Below are positions 8,359 to 16,749 of a stretch of DNA of 62,674 bases, one piece after another. Numbering within the stretch: position 1 is the first letter of the stretch; each line of letters begins with the position of its first letter. Location of the stretch: assembly GCA_016874775.1 (NCBI GenBank), contig VGTJ01000008.1, positions 1 to 62,674 of the forward strand. Reading direction: 5' to 3'. The notes below the pieces were generated by a model that worked only from the letters and a program-made list of their open reading frames with translations, made no database searches and was not told where the DNA came from. The position numbers and the translations under genes were made by a program. The DNA comes from Deltaproteobacteria bacterium. Its GTDB lineage: Bacteria > Desulfobacterota > Binatia > Bin18.

Positions 8359-9183
8359 ATGACCGCTGCTGCACCTAAAGTGACTGTCCCTGAACTGCAA
8401 CGTTTCAAAGCCACGGGGCAGAAAATCACGGCACTTACCGCCTACGATTATCCGTTTGCCCGTATTCTCGACGGCTGTGGGATCGATGTGTTGTTAGTTG
8501 GTGATTCTGTCAGCACCGTTGTCCAAGGGATGGACACCACCATTCCGGTTTCTATGGACGAGATGGTGTACCACTGTAAGCTTGTCACGCGCGCACGTCC
8601 TCGTGCCTTGGTGGTAGGGGACATGCCATTCTTATCGTATCAAGCTGGCACTTGCGATGCGATTGCCAACGCTGGCCGCCTGTTGAAAGAAGGTGGCGTT
8701 GAAGCCGTTAAGCTAGAAGGTGGTGTAAACATCGCGCGAGTGATGAAGGCGATCGTGAATGTCGATATTCCGGTGATGGCCCACATCGGCCTGACTCCGC
8801 AGTCGGTACATCGCATGGGTGGGTTCAAAGTCCAAGGCAAGAAATCTGGCCGCCAGCCTGGCGCACGCGAACGTCTGATTGAAGATGCCCAGGCTGTCGC
8901 TGATGCGGGGGCCTTTGCCGTTGTACTTGAAGGGGTACCAATGGACCTTGCCCACGAGATTACTCAGATGCTACCGATTCCGACGATTGGCATTGGTGCC
9001 GGGCCATATTGCGACGGGCAAATTCTCGTGATTCACGACATTCTTGGTTTGTCTGAGCGCTATGCGCCGAAGTTTGCCAAACGGTATGCCGATCTGCACG
9101 GCGTCATCTCTCAAGCGGTGAATACCTATATGAGCGAAGTGCGTAGCGGGACGTTCCCGGCGGATGCACAGTCGTTTCATTAG
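8359..9183 (+). CDS. panB: 3-methyl-2-oxobutanoate hydroxymethyltransferase
   Basis: First committed step of pantothenate synthesis: transfers hydroxymethyl from methylene-tetrahydrofolate to alpha-ketovalerate, giving ketopantoate. 274 residues, the usual length, with TALTAYDYPFARI, LLVGDSVSTVVQG, the metal and substrate residues in VGDMPFLSY and VKLEGG, and the late IGIGAGPYCDGQ motif. The ATG at 8359 follows GAGGAGGAGAGACTC; an earlier in-frame start at 8320 lacks support. panC follows after 76 bases occupied by a repeat, so the two probably form one transcription unit. panD and panE are not in the window. Confidence 0.97.
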   Translation: MTAAAPKVTVPELQRFKATGQKITALTAYDYPFARILDGCGIDVLLVGDSVSTVVQGMDTTIPVSMDEMVYHCKLVTRARPRALVVGDMPFLSYQAGTCDAIANAGRLLKEGGVEAVKLEGGVNIARVMKAIVNVDIPVMAHIGLTPQSVHRMGGFKVQGKKSGRQPGARERLIEDAQAVADAGAFAVVLEGVPMDLAHEITQMLPIPTIGIGAGPYCDGQILVIHDILGLSERYAPKFAKRYADLHGVISQAVNTYMSEVRSGTFPADAQSFH

Positions 9184-9244
9184 AGGCTAGAGGCTTGGGA
9201 CTAGGGGCTTGGTAGAGATGGGAACACAAGTCTCTAGCCTCTTG
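9181..9244. repeat. Iterated-word hairpin, dialect CTAGAGGCTTGG/CTAGGGGCTTGG
   Basis: Left arm (9181-9212) has TAGAGGCTAGAGGCTTGG and CTAGGGGCTTGG; right arm (9227-9244) has CAAGTCTCTAGCCTCTTG. It begins at the panB stop codon and ends 15 bases before panC. Related words occur at 29810 and 61556. Confidence 0.75.
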
Positions 9245-9259
9245 TCATCGAGTTCATAT

Positions 9260-10102
9260 ATGAAAATCATCAACCATATTCCAGACATGCAGCAGTGGTC
9301 AGAAGCGCGTCGGCTCGAAGGAAAGAAGATTGCCTGCGTGCCGACGATGGGTTTTCTTCATGATGGGCATCTCAGCTTAGTGCGTGAAGGGAAGAAGCGT
9401 GCGGACCTTGTTGTTGTCACGATCTTCGTGAATCCGATGCAGTTCAACCAAGCTTCGGACTTTGACAAGTACCCGCGCAATGTTGAGCAAGATCAGCGCA
9501 TGCTCGAAGAAGTGGGAACCGACGTGCTCTTTTATCCCACCGCACCAGAAATGTACCCAGAGAATTTTCAGACTGCGGTTGAAGTAGAAAAGGTCACCCA
9601 ACCGCTTTGTGGAGCATTTCGTCCGGGACATTTCCGTGGTGTCACGACGGTGGTTGCCAAGCTCTTCAATATCGTCAAACCGCACTTTGCCATCTTTGGC
9701 GAGAAAGACTTCCAGCAGTGTGTGACGATTCAGCGCATGGTCAAGGATCTCAATTTCGATCTTGAGATTATTCCTATGCCAACGATCCGCGAGACTGATG
9801 GCATTGCCATGAGTTCGCGCAATGCACGATTGAGCGAGAGCGAGAGAAAAACTAGTCTTTGCATCTCGCGCGCGCTGAAACAAGCGCAGGACCTGGTCAC
9901 CAAAGGTGAAAAGCAGAGTGACAAGATCTTACAGATGGTTCGTGATACCTTAGCGCAAGCTGGTGGTACACGGCTGGAGTACGCGTCGTTGTGTCATCCT
10001 GAAACGCTGGAAGAAACCACGCAAATCTCCGGGCCAACGCTGCTCGCAATTGCCGCGTGGGTTGGCGAAGTACGGTTGATTGATAATAGAGTGCTGCGAT
10101 AA
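9260..10102 (+). CDS. panC: Pantoate--beta-alanine ligase
   Basis: ATP-dependent condensation of pantoate and beta-alanine to pantothenate, last step of vitamin B5 synthesis. 280 residues, the family size. The nucleotidyltransferase signature is PTMGFLHDGHLSLV, and IFVNPMQFNQ, FGEKDFQQ and the MSSRNARLS loop are all present. The ATG at 9260 is preceded by the right arm of the repeat and lacks a clear ribosome site; MKIINHIPDMQQW fits the usual N-terminus. Directly follows panB. Confidence 0.97.
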   Translation: MKIINHIPDMQQWSEARRLEGKKIACVPTMGFLHDGHLSLVREGKKRADLVVVTIFVNPMQFNQASDFDKYPRNVEQDQRMLEEVGTDVLFYPTAPEMYPENFQTAVEVEKVTQPLCGAFRPGHFRGVTTVVAKLFNIVKPHFAIFGEKDFQQCVTIQRMVKDLNFDLEIIPMPTIRETDGIAMSSRNARLSESERKTSLCISRALKQAQDLVTKGEKQSDKILQMVRDTLAQAGGTRLEYASLCHPETLEETTQISGPTLLAIAAWVGEVRLIDNRVLR

Positions 10103-10202
10103 GCTTTCAGCTATCAGCCTTCAGCTTTCAGCCCAAAGATGTTACTGACAAGTATACGATCCAGGTTTAAGCTGATCGCTGAAAGCTGACTGCTGAAAGC
10201 TG
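10101..10202. repeat. Iterated-word hairpin, dialect AGCTTTCAGCTATCAGC
   Basis: Left arm (10101-10131): AGCTTTCAGCTATCAGCC then TTCAGCTTTCAGC. Right arm (10171-10202): GCTGATCGCTGAAAGCTG then ACTGCTGAAAGCTG. The arms pair almost throughout, around a core of about 40 bases. It starts at the last base pair of the panC stop and ends four bases before the smpB ATG, so it must supply or block the smpB ribosome site. Confidence 0.82.
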
Positions 10203-10206
10203 TGAC

Positions 10207-10698
10207 ATGCCACGCCCAACCACACCCCAAGAAAAAACGATTTGCGTCAACCGTCGCGCGCGCTTCGACTATGAAATCGAAGAGAAGTTCGAGGCGGGCA
10301 TTGTGCTGACTGGTGGTGAAGTAAAGTCACTGCGTGACGGACGAGCGCAACTGAAGGACAGTTATGGGCGCGTCGAGAGGGGAGAGATGACCCTGATCAA
10401 CGCGCATATCAACGCCTACGAGCCTGCCCATTATTTTAATGTTGACGCTACGCGCACGCGTAAACTTCTGATGCACAAGAAGGAGATCATGCGGTTAATG
10501 GGAAAAGTGCAGGAGCAGGGGTTGACCCTGATTCCATTGCGCTTATATTTCAAGAATGGTCGTGCGAAAGTTGAGTTAGCGCTCGCGCGTGGAAAGAAGA
10601 CTTACGATAAACGCGAAACGATCCGCGCTCGTGAAGTCCAGCGTGATATCGCGCGTGGGATGCAGCGCAACTTGAGAGACAAAGTGCGTAGTACGTGA
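10207..10698 (+). CDS. smpB: SsrA-binding protein SmpB
   Basis: Binds tmRNA and places it in the A site of stalled ribosomes for trans-translation. 163 residues with the OB-fold signatures FDYEIEEKFEAGIVLTGGEV, VKSLRDGRAQLKDSY, AHINAYEPAHYF and the basic tail KTYDKRETIRAR. The tmRNA gene begins 90 bases downstream on the same strand, the classical pairing. The ATG at 10207 has no visible ribosome site, because a hairpin repeat reaches to four bases before it. The last two codons and the TGA overlap the next repeat. Confidence 0.97.
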   Translation: MPRPTTPQEKTICVNRRARFDYEIEEKFEAGIVLTGGEVKSLRDGRAQLKDSYGRVERGEMTLINAHINAYEPAHYFNVDATRTRKLLMHKKEIMRLMGKVQEQGLTLIPLRLYFKNGRAKVELALARGKKTYDKRETIRAREVQRDIARGMQRNLRDKVRST

Positions 10699-10786
10699 TG
10701 CGTGTTACGTGTTACGTAGAGCGTCGGAGAATCATACCTGACCTCACGAAAGGGCGTCCACGTAATACGAAACACGTTCTACGTCT
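10687..10786. repeat. Iterated-word hairpin, dialect ACGTGTTACGTA
   Basis: Left arm (10687-10720): GTAGTACGTGATGCGTG then TTACGTGTTACGTAG. Right arm (10758-10786): CACGTAATACGAAACACG then TTCTACGT. Sits between smpB and the tmRNA gene, and ends two bases before the mature tmRNA 5' end. The same words occur at 55315. Confidence 0.78.
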
Positions 10787-10788
10787 GA

Positions 10789-11140
10789 GGGGGCGATCTG
10801 GGTTCGACGGGGGCTGGAAAGCCAAGGCGGCAATGTCGGGGGCTGTTTACCCGTAAAATTGACAGACTGCAAATTTAGCTGCAGACAACGCTGAATACGC
10901 CCTCGCTGCCTAGTGCAGTGAGCGTTCTACCGGTTCGCGCCCGTAGGGCCGACTAGGACGTCATAAATCGGGATAGGGTCTGCGTTGCGCCGCAGGGCGC
11001 AGGTCCGAAACTTCGCTGCTGCTGATCCTAAAGAATCCCGCTCACGGGAGTTGATAGGATAAGAACAAATCGTGAGCTATGCATTGTAGATGCTTTCGGT
11101 AGACCACTCTCGGACGGGGGTTCAATTCCCCCCGCCTCCA
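10789..11140 (+). ncRNA. ssrA: tmRNA (ssrA)
   Basis: Starts GGGGGCGATCTGGGTTCGAC and ends GGTTCAATTCCCCCCGCCTCCA, the two halves of the tRNA-like domain; the acceptor arms GGGGGCG and CGCCTCC pair with discriminator A. The 3' CCA is not encoded. The tag frame begins with resume codon GCA at 10881 and reads ADNAEYALAA, stopping at TAG 10911-10913. The upstream TTAGCT context and downstream pseudoknot-like GC-rich segments (10920-11040) fit a one-piece tmRNA of 352 nt. Together with smpB it rescues stalled ribosomes and marks the nascent chain for proteolysis. Confidence 0.96.
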
Positions 11141-11254
11141 TTTTCTTTTCTTACTGCTCCATCTTTTTGTGGGCAAAAAATCTTTTACCTTCATCGCAGT
11201 TCTCGTTGTAGATTGGTACGCGCGCAGGCAATATCTCTGGGGAGGAGTATTTCT

Positions 11255-11509
11255 ATGGACTGGCAAGAGCGCATTGTTGTGAATCCTGACATCTTGGTTG
11301 GAAAACCAGTGGTAAAGGGCACTCGCTTGGCTGTTGAATTTATTGTCGACTTGTTAGCACAAGGATGGCCAGAATCGGAAATCCTACGTAACTATCCTGG
11401 CCTGACTCGTGACGATATTCTTGCCTGCTTAGGTTACGCGAGTGCAGTGTTGCGTGCTGAGAAAATATATCCCTTGAGGTTCTCGGAGAATGCGCATTCT
11501 CGCCAATGA
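11255..11509 (+). CDS. DUF433 protein, putative antitoxin
   Basis: 84 residues with the DUF433 pattern: ERIVVNPDILVGKPVVKGTR, then LLAQGWPESEILRNYPGLT and DILACLGYA. The family folds as a small helix-turn-helix domain and commonly precedes a DUF5615 gene, a pair thought to form a type II toxin-antitoxin module. The ATG is preceded by GGGGAGGAG. Its last 20 bases overlap the next gene, suggesting coupled translation. Antitoxin role is inferred from gene context. Confidence 0.9.
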   Translation: MDWQERIVVNPDILVGKPVVKGTRLAVEFIVDLLAQGWPESEILRNYPGLTRDDILACLGYASAVLRAEKIYPLRFSENAHSRQ

Positions 11510-11858
11510 AAACTTTCCCGGCGATGCGGTAGAGGCTCTCCGGCAAAAAGGACATGATGTCGTTTGGGTGAGGACGGATGCGCCAGGAAGTGACGATCGA
11601 ACCGTCCTTCAGAAAGCACGGCAAGAAGAACGGATCCTTGTGACATTTGATAAAGACTTCGGTGAACTCGCCTTTCGCTTTGGTCTTCCTGTGACAAGTG
11701 GCGTTATTCTCTTTCGTGTCAGAGCACCTTCCTCGGAATACGTAGCGCGAGTTACTGTAACGGCAATCGACAGCCGATCGGATTGGGCTGGGCATTTCTC
11801 GGTAGTTGAAGAAGGCCGAATTCGTATGGTGATTCTTTCTCCGGTAAGAACTACCTGA
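11490..11858 (+). CDS. DUF5615 PIN-like protein, putative toxin
   Basis: 122 residues starting MRILANENFPGDAVEALRQK, with the acidic residues of PIN-like nucleases: NENFP at the start, RTDAPGSDD in the middle, and VTFDKDFGEL as the last acidic motif. PIN-like toxins cleave RNA; activity here is inferred. It overlaps the DUF433 gene by 20 bases in another frame. The C-terminal strand (HFSVVEEGRIRMVIL) is complete, so the gene looks intact, unlike the ATPase gene that faces it 23 bases downstream. Confidence 0.9.
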   Translation: MRILANENFPGDAVEALRQKGHDVVWVRTDAPGSDDRTVLQKARQEERILVTFDKDFGELAFRFGLPVTSGVILFRVRAPSSEYVARVTVTAIDSRSDWAGHFSVVEEGRIRMVILSPVRTT

Positions 11859-11881
11859 TTTCTGATGGCACTTCTCACTTC

Positions 11882-13474
11882 TTACAAAGATGAAAGGAAT
11901 TGCCCCAAATCTGTTTCGTCAAGTTCTTCCCTTTTCATCTCGCGAGCAATCCGCCAATTTTCACTTTTCCCCCAACTGCGAGTTGCACTTCCAAGCTTTT
12001 CATACGGTTCTAGCGCTTGATATGTTTCTCCCTTGAAAGCCGCTTTTATCGCACGAACTGTGAAGTAATTCTCTGTCGCGCGACGCTCAAGGATATGACA
12101 CTTGATCCCTACTCGACGACAAAGGTCGACAAACGCTTGTCTCTGCGGGGACAGAGGTTCGTTGGCTTGCGAACGTTCACTGTCGATTACTGCAAAGATA
12201 TCTGAGGAAATTCGCTTAATCTCTTCAAGTTCTCCGTCACGTGACCCATGGATCATCTGCGAGCCACCCAGGGGTAGAAGGACGACCTGGTGATCTTTTT
12301 GGTACAGGCGAAGCAGTTGCTGAATTGTCTTAATTTCGGTGCTACCTTCCACGAGTAGAATTTTATTGAATCCCAACTCTCGGTAGCCAGAAAAACTCAA
12401 CTCTCCAAGAAATTCCGCCAAACGTAGAGTATTGTCGAATTGGACGACTTCGCTTTGCCCTTCAGTAACCTTACGGACAGAGTAGATCCTTTCTGAACCG
12501 GCTCGTGCTAATCCGATGCTATGAGTTGCGAAGAGCACTCCTTCACTGGCGTAATCGCCTAATGTTGTGAGGAAGTCGAGTTGAAGCGATGGATGAAGAT
12601 TGAGTTCTGGCTCGTCTATAAGTATCCAAGCTGGTTTCCTGATTGCAGCAGAGGCAAGAACAAGAATGAACTGTGCCAATCCTGCGCCAAGTTCTGGCAG
12701 CTTATAAGGTTTTTCGTTGACGACGAGTTGGAGCGTTTGTCCATCCGAGGTAGGGTTTATTTCTAGCGCTTCAAATCCAAACAGATGTCTTAGGTTTTTT
12801 GTGAGGTTATGAATTACATTCTGCTGCCGTTTTGATTTTCCTAGCTTGTATTATCTCCGGATTTGAACGAAAGCTTGCCCGACTTTGATATCAAAATAGT
12901 CCTCGTTAGAAGTGAAGCCGAGAATGTTTCTGAATGGTCCAATATACAGGGTATTTGCAAGTGATTGAAAGAATGGCAACAACATCTCCACGTCGGCGAC
13001 AGGGCTTTGATCGACCTGCTGCAAGAGCGTTCCGTTTGAAGAAGGTTTGTGTCCACCGAAGTCTAACCAATTATCGTCGACAGATAATCGAAGGAATGGA
13101 GTATCGGAGTTTCTAGGGAGTTTTAGAGATACTCGTGTGACAGCCAACTGATGAATGCTAGATGTTGGAGAAAACGTGAAGACAAATTGGATCTCTAGAT
13201 CCCGGTTGTTGCCGTTATTGAACACCTCTTCGATATCAAAAACGGATCTAGGAAAGTTGAAACTAGCAGCCTTGGTCATAGTAGCTATAATCCCATCAAC
13301 GTTGGTTCCGATCTTTTGGAAAAGCTCTCGGAATTCATAGAAGAACTTGAGCAGTGACGACTTCCCAGAGTTGTTCACGCCAATGAAGCTCGTAAAACCC
13401 TTTCGGAGTGTGAAGCGAGCGGGCTTCGAGTCATTGAAACAGCGATAATTTTTGAGCGTTACTCCAACTGCCAT
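11882..13474 (-). pseudogene. OLD-family ATPase/TOPRIM nuclease, split by one in-frame TAA
   Basis: One reading frame of 531 codons interrupted only by TAA at 12851-12853. Before it: an SMC/ABC-like ATPase start (TLKNYRCFND, Walker A GVNNSGKSS). After it the frame continues without shift through a signature-like LPELGAGLAQF, Walker B WILIDEPELNLHPSLQL, H-loop VLFATHSIGLA, and a C-terminal TOPRIM-like domain (KILLVEGSTEI, then VIDSERS). This is the layout of OLD (overcoming lysogenization defect) ATP-dependent nucleases. The stop falls between conserved blocks (FVQIRR and KLGKSKRQQN), so the product is cut into an ATP-binding half and an ATPase-nuclease half. AGGAGA precedes the ATG at 13474. 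A TTG at 12679 could start the second half, but that would omit the signature motif. Confidence 0.85.
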
Positions 13475-13641
13475 CGCATCTCCTGTCACTTTTGGTGCCG
13501 AAAAGTTTCTTTTTATTTGGCATAGCGTTCCCTCATGATTAATGCAACGCGAGCATCGTCATGTTTTCTTTTTCCCTACAACGAGTTTTTTTCCTACCCA
13601 TTTTCCTTTAATAACGATAGAGAGAAGAACGGAGGTTGCGT

Positions 13642-14730
13642 ATGGGGTTTCGCTTTTTCAAACGGGTAGGGCTGGCCAAAGGGGTGACGTTGAATTTGAG
13701 CAAGTCTGGCGGATCGGTGTCGCTTGGGCCGCAAGGTGCGAAGTTGACGCTTGGACCGCAAGGTGCGCGGATCAGTTTGGGTATTCCTGGCACCGGTTTG
13801 TATTACACGACCAACTTTTCTCTGGGAAAACTTGGCAAGATGTTTGGCGGTTCTTCTGAAGCGGAAGCTGCACAAACACCACAAGCTCCAACTGCAGAGG
13901 AGACGCAAGCTCCTTCGCAAACTCCACAAGAAACAGAAAATGCCAAAGCGACTAAAGAAGCGTTGACGCAACTGCAAGTTCCTGACGATCAAAAAGCACT
14001 GGCCGATGGCTGTAAGGCGCTGGCTGACGGCAATGAAGATGCCGCGTTCGCCCATCTGCAGCAGGCAACGCATCTTGCCGATGGGGCATTCTTAGCTGGG
14101 GTGTTAGCCTTCAAAAGAGAGCAGTTTGCCGATGCCGTGCAATACCTTGCCGCTGCAGCTGATAAAGAGGCGGAGCTCGGCCGGTACTTATCGAACTATG
14201 GGATCGGTGCAACCCTGAGCTTGCCTGTGACTGAGGAAGTGACCGCATTGATCACCCCGACGGTGCATGGTGCGTTACTTGCCTTGGCAGAAGCGTACCA
14301 AGCACAAGAGAAAATCCCGGACGCGATTGTTTGCCTTGAGCGGTTACAACAACGTGGGCCCGTTGATGTGGTAGTGGAATTATCCTTGGCCGAGTTACTC
14401 GCTGAAAACCACAGCGACAAAGAGACGCTCCAGAAAGTGGTAAAACTCACCGAAAGTGTAGAGAACGAGTCGGCCGTGCATGCCGCGTTGCTATTGTGTA
14501 AAGCCCAGGCCCTCCGAGGGCTGGGACTTCTTGATGCTGCCGCGGATGTCTTGACGACAACCTTACGCCGCCAGAAAGACCGTCCCGATGAGTTGCTGCG
14601 AGCGTTACGCTATGAGCGTGCGTTGGTCTATGAAGGACAAGGTCAGGCGAAAAAATCGCGCACGGAGTTAGAGAAGATTTACGCTGAAGACCCGAACTAC
14701 GAAGATGTTGCTACGCGATTAAGGGTTTAG
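13642..14730 (+). CDS. DUF4236 domain protein with TPR-like C-terminus
   Basis: 362 residues. The N-terminal 60 residues (GFRFFKRVGLAKGVTLNLSK, then repeated SLGPQGAKLTLGPQGAR and IPGTGLYYT) are a DUF4236 domain, a small beta-rich module of unknown role. A Gln/Thr/Ala-rich linker follows (about 75-105). Residues 110-362 are alternating helices with TPR-like spacing (ALADGCKALADGNEDAAFAH; QAQEKIPDAIVCLERLQQR; ALVYEGQGQAKKSRTELEKI). GGAGG lies six bases before the ATG. It is followed after two bases by a small zinc-ribbon gene, so the two are likely cotranscribed. Probably a protein-interaction scaffold. Confidence 0.85.
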   Translation: MGFRFFKRVGLAKGVTLNLSKSGGSVSLGPQGAKLTLGPQGARISLGIPGTGLYYTTNFSLGKLGKMFGGSSEAEAAQTPQAPTAEETQAPSQTPQETENAKATKEALTQLQVPDDQKALADGCKALADGNEDAAFAHLQQATHLADGAFLAGVLAFKREQFADAVQYLAAAADKEAELGRYLSNYGIGATLSLPVTEEVTALITPTVHGALLALAEAYQAQEKIPDAIVCLERLQQRGPVDVVVELSLAELLAENHSDKETLQKVVKLTESVENESAVHAALLLCKAQALRGLGLLDAAADVLTTTLRRQKDRPDELLRALRYERALVYEGQGQAKKSRTELEKIYAEDPNYEDVATRLRV

Positions 14731-14732
14731 GC

Positions 14733-14879
14733 ATGTACTGCCCTCGTTGTGGAAGAAAAATGCAGGTGCAAGCGCATCGACCCCACAAACAGGAAAAATG
14801 GCGATGCGGTGCCTGTGGCAAGGTTCGCATGAAACCAGTAGCGAATCGTGCTAAAGAACGTACACGTCGGTGGCAATAA
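14733..14879 (+). CDS. 48-residue zinc-ribbon microprotein
   Basis: Short frame beginning MYCPRCGRKMQ, with a second pair of cysteines in WRCGACGKVRM and a basic tail ending RTRRWQ. The two C-P-R-C / C-G-A-C knuckles make a complete four-Cys zinc ribbon, and the basic tail suggests nucleic-acid binding. It starts two bases after the DUF4236-TPR stop codon, an arrangement typical of translational coupling, and no separate ribosome site is needed. Not recognised as a named family. It could be a stand-alone regulator or a subunit for the upstream protein. Confidence 0.75.
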   Translation: MYCPRCGRKMQVQAHRPHKQEKWRCGACGKVRMKPVANRAKERTRRWQ

Positions 14880-14911
14880 ATATGTGATGGCTTTGTGGAG
14901 GGGAGGTGGAT

Positions 14912-15421
14912 ATGAGGTTGAATCTCGCTGTCGTTTACGCTCTGTTCGTGATTGTTCTCCAGGCCTGTGGTTCTGACCACACTGGCGACCAAATTATCGA
15001 TCTGCAGAAGCAGCTCTCTCTCCTATCGCGTCAGGTAGAGGACGGACGCAAAGAAATCACTGCACTGCAAGAAACAGATAAAGGTCTTCGGCAATCACTT
15101 GACGTTGCCGAAGCGGAAATTAATCGACTCAAAGCATTAGAGACATTACCGCCAAGCACGACGAAGGGATCGTTAGAAGAAGAAGATCTCTCGGTGACCC
15201 CAGTGCCGATGCCAACTCGACGATTACCTCTCGTGCCCAAATCGCGCCCGTCGTTTTCCGTCGCAACGGTGCAAAAAGACAAAACGAAGGTATCGTGCCC
15301 TCAAGTCTGGGCACTCCTCGGACAGGGAAGAAATGCAAGCGAAACCGCAAAAACGTTGCGAACTAATGTTGAACGGGTACGCTCATGTGAACAACAGGTG
15401 GGGAGGAGTCGGGTCCGTTAA
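14912..15421 (+). CDS. Coiled-coil lipoprotein of unknown function
   Basis: 169 residues. The signal peptide MRLNLAVVYALFVIVLQAC has lipobox L-Q-A-C at 16-19, so it should be lipidated on Cys19 and sit in the outer or inner membrane. A heptad coiled coil covers about residues 28-75 (LQKQLSLLSRQVEDGRKEI), followed by a Pro/Thr/Arg-rich linker and a C-terminal helical piece with two cysteines (VSCPQVWALLGQGRNAS; VRSCEQQ). GGGAGG lies eight bases before the ATG. The C-terminal helix pair resembles a helix-turn-helix motif but this is not diagnostic. Convergent with the MlaD-like gene. Confidence 0.75.
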   Translation: MRLNLAVVYALFVIVLQACGSDHTGDQIIDLQKQLSLLSRQVEDGRKEITALQETDKGLRQSLDVAEAEINRLKALETLPPSTTKGSLEEEDLSVTPVPMPTRRLPLVPKSRPSFSVATVQKDKTKVSCPQVWALLGQGRNASETAKTLRTNVERVRSCEQQVGRSRVR

Positions 15422-15432
15422 GAGGTGACGCT

Positions 15433-15933
15433 CTATTTTTTTTTCGTGCCAGATGATTTTTTATCTGTAGCGGGAGCTTGCTGCTCACTCTGTCGCTGTC
15501 TGAAATTGACGTACGCAGACAGCAACCCTGGAAGATCGAGAGGGGATTCGGTTTCGCGCAATTTGCCGCCTGGTTTAACCAGTTCATCTGAACCACCAGG
15601 CGAAATTATCACATATCGTTCGCCTAACAAGCCTTTCGTTAAGATGGAGGCAATCGCGTCATCCTGTACAGGGATACCGTCGTGCAGTTTCAAGGAAACC
15701 TCAGCGCGCGTGCCGTTGAGTCGGATCGCAGTGACGTGGCCAATCCGAACGCCCGCAAGTTCTACAGGCGAGCCAGGGCGGAGGCCTCCAGCATTTGAGA
15801 AGGCAGCGTGAATGGTGTATCCACTGCTGTGTCCAAAATCGGCTTCTCCAAGTTGAGTGAACAAATAAATCAACGACAACGCACCAACCAGAAGAAACCC
15901 GAATACCCGTGCACCTAATCCTAGTGACTGCAT
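15433..15933 (-). CDS. MlaD family (MCE domain) protein
   Basis: Single N-terminal membrane anchor (ARVFGFLLVGALSLIYLF) and one MCE/MlaD domain (HAAFSNAGGLRPGSPVELAG, VRIGHVTAIRL, GLLGERYVIISPGG). Such proteins are the periplasmic substrate-binding hexamer of Mla-type phospholipid ABC transporters that move lipids between inner and outer membranes. The C-terminus is short and Lys/Ser/Gln-rich. No mlaE, mlaF, mlaC or mlaA is adjacent, so its ATPase and permease must be elsewhere. I use the ATG at 15933; an in-frame TTG 13 codons upstream extends the frame to 15972. 166 residues, typical for single-domain MlaD. Confidence 0.87.
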   Translation of the reverse strand: MQSLGLGARVFGFLLVGALSLIYLFTQLGEADFGHSSGYTIHAAFSNAGGLRPGSPVELAGVRIGHVTAIRLNGTRAEVSLKLHDGIPVQDDAIASILTKGLLGERYVIISPGGSDELVKPGGKLRETESPLDLPGLLSAYVNFRQRQSEQQAPATDKKSSGTKKK

Positions 15934-16055
15934 GACAGGCGTGAGTGTAGCAGGCCGATTTCTCTCTCCCAAGGGCCTTTCTCTCTAGTACCGTAGCGCG
16001 TACGTAAGCTAAGATTCCTGGATTCCCCTCTTGAGCTTTCGGCCCGTAGCCTCGT

Positions 16056-16634
16056 TTATTCCTGCCTGACAATAATATTCCCTTCGCTTCGAACCGTCGC
16101 AGTTCCAGAATCGGGAGCGTTCAGATCAAAAGATACATCTACATCTTCGAGCGTGAGTTCGGTACTTGCGGAAAGCCCTTTCAGGCGTCCGCTCGTGTCT
16201 TGAAAGAGGGCAATTGGATCACCTCGGTCAATTGTTCCATCTTGATTAACTCCGACTTGATCGAGAAGAAACACGATAGTGAGATCACCCGCGGCCAAGT
16301 GTGAGACGCTGAAGCTCCGATCTTCACCGATAATGCCAACTTCGGCATCTCGAAAGTCCTGAAACGTGCCAGGATCACGTAAGTCAACAAAAACAAAGAC
16401 GAGGAGTGGTCGCGCGGTAGCTGGGCGCAGGTTAAAAATGTTGCCTTGCACAACGGTTTCCTCCACGCGACGAGTTCCACTCTGGCCGCCTCCGGCTTTT
16501 GCGCCGAAACGAAACGAGGATTCTCCACCTTTGCCGATACGTAGACCATCTTTTTTATTGGTACCGAATTCGAGATCGCTACCACACGCAATACAGAAGC
16601 AAGAAAAGAAGACCAGAATAATTCCACGCCACAT
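16056..16634 (-). CDS. Lipoprotein of unknown function
   Basis: 192 residues. The signal peptide MWRGIILVFFSCFCIAC ends in lipobox C-I-A-C. The mature part starts with a Gly/Ser/Arg-rich stretch and is then mostly beta-strand-like, with Asp-rich loops: VGVNQDGTIDRGDPIALFQD resembles a calcium-binding loop of the dockerin/thrombospondin type, and the sequence around ALFVFVDLRDPG suggests a beta sandwich. No family recognised. GGGAGG precedes the ATG at 16634; the frame is open upstream but that part is antisense to the next gene's repeat-derived start. Divergent from the diheme cytochrome. Confidence 0.72.
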   Translation of the reverse strand: MWRGIILVFFSCFCIACGSDLEFGTNKKDGLRIGKGGESSFRFGAKAGGGQSGTRRVEETVVQGNIFNLRPATARPLLVFVFVDLRDPGTFQDFRDAEVGIIGEDRSFSVSHLAAGDLTIVFLLDQVGVNQDGTIDRGDPIALFQDTSGRLKGLSASTELTLEDVDVSFDLNAPDSGTATVRSEGNIIVRQE

Positions 16635-16749
16635 GCCATACCTCCCACTACTCAGAAGTTGTGTAGAACAAATCTGTGGAGAGGTCAAAAGTGACCAAAG
16701 GACAAGGATAGTTGCAAACAGACGGTATTCCCCATAAGAAAACGACGCC

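Noticed and set aside
12679-12850. A frameshift splitting the OLD gene
   Set aside because: The 171 bases between the halves are a multiple of three and read through conserved motifs in the same frame; only one stop codon interrupts it.
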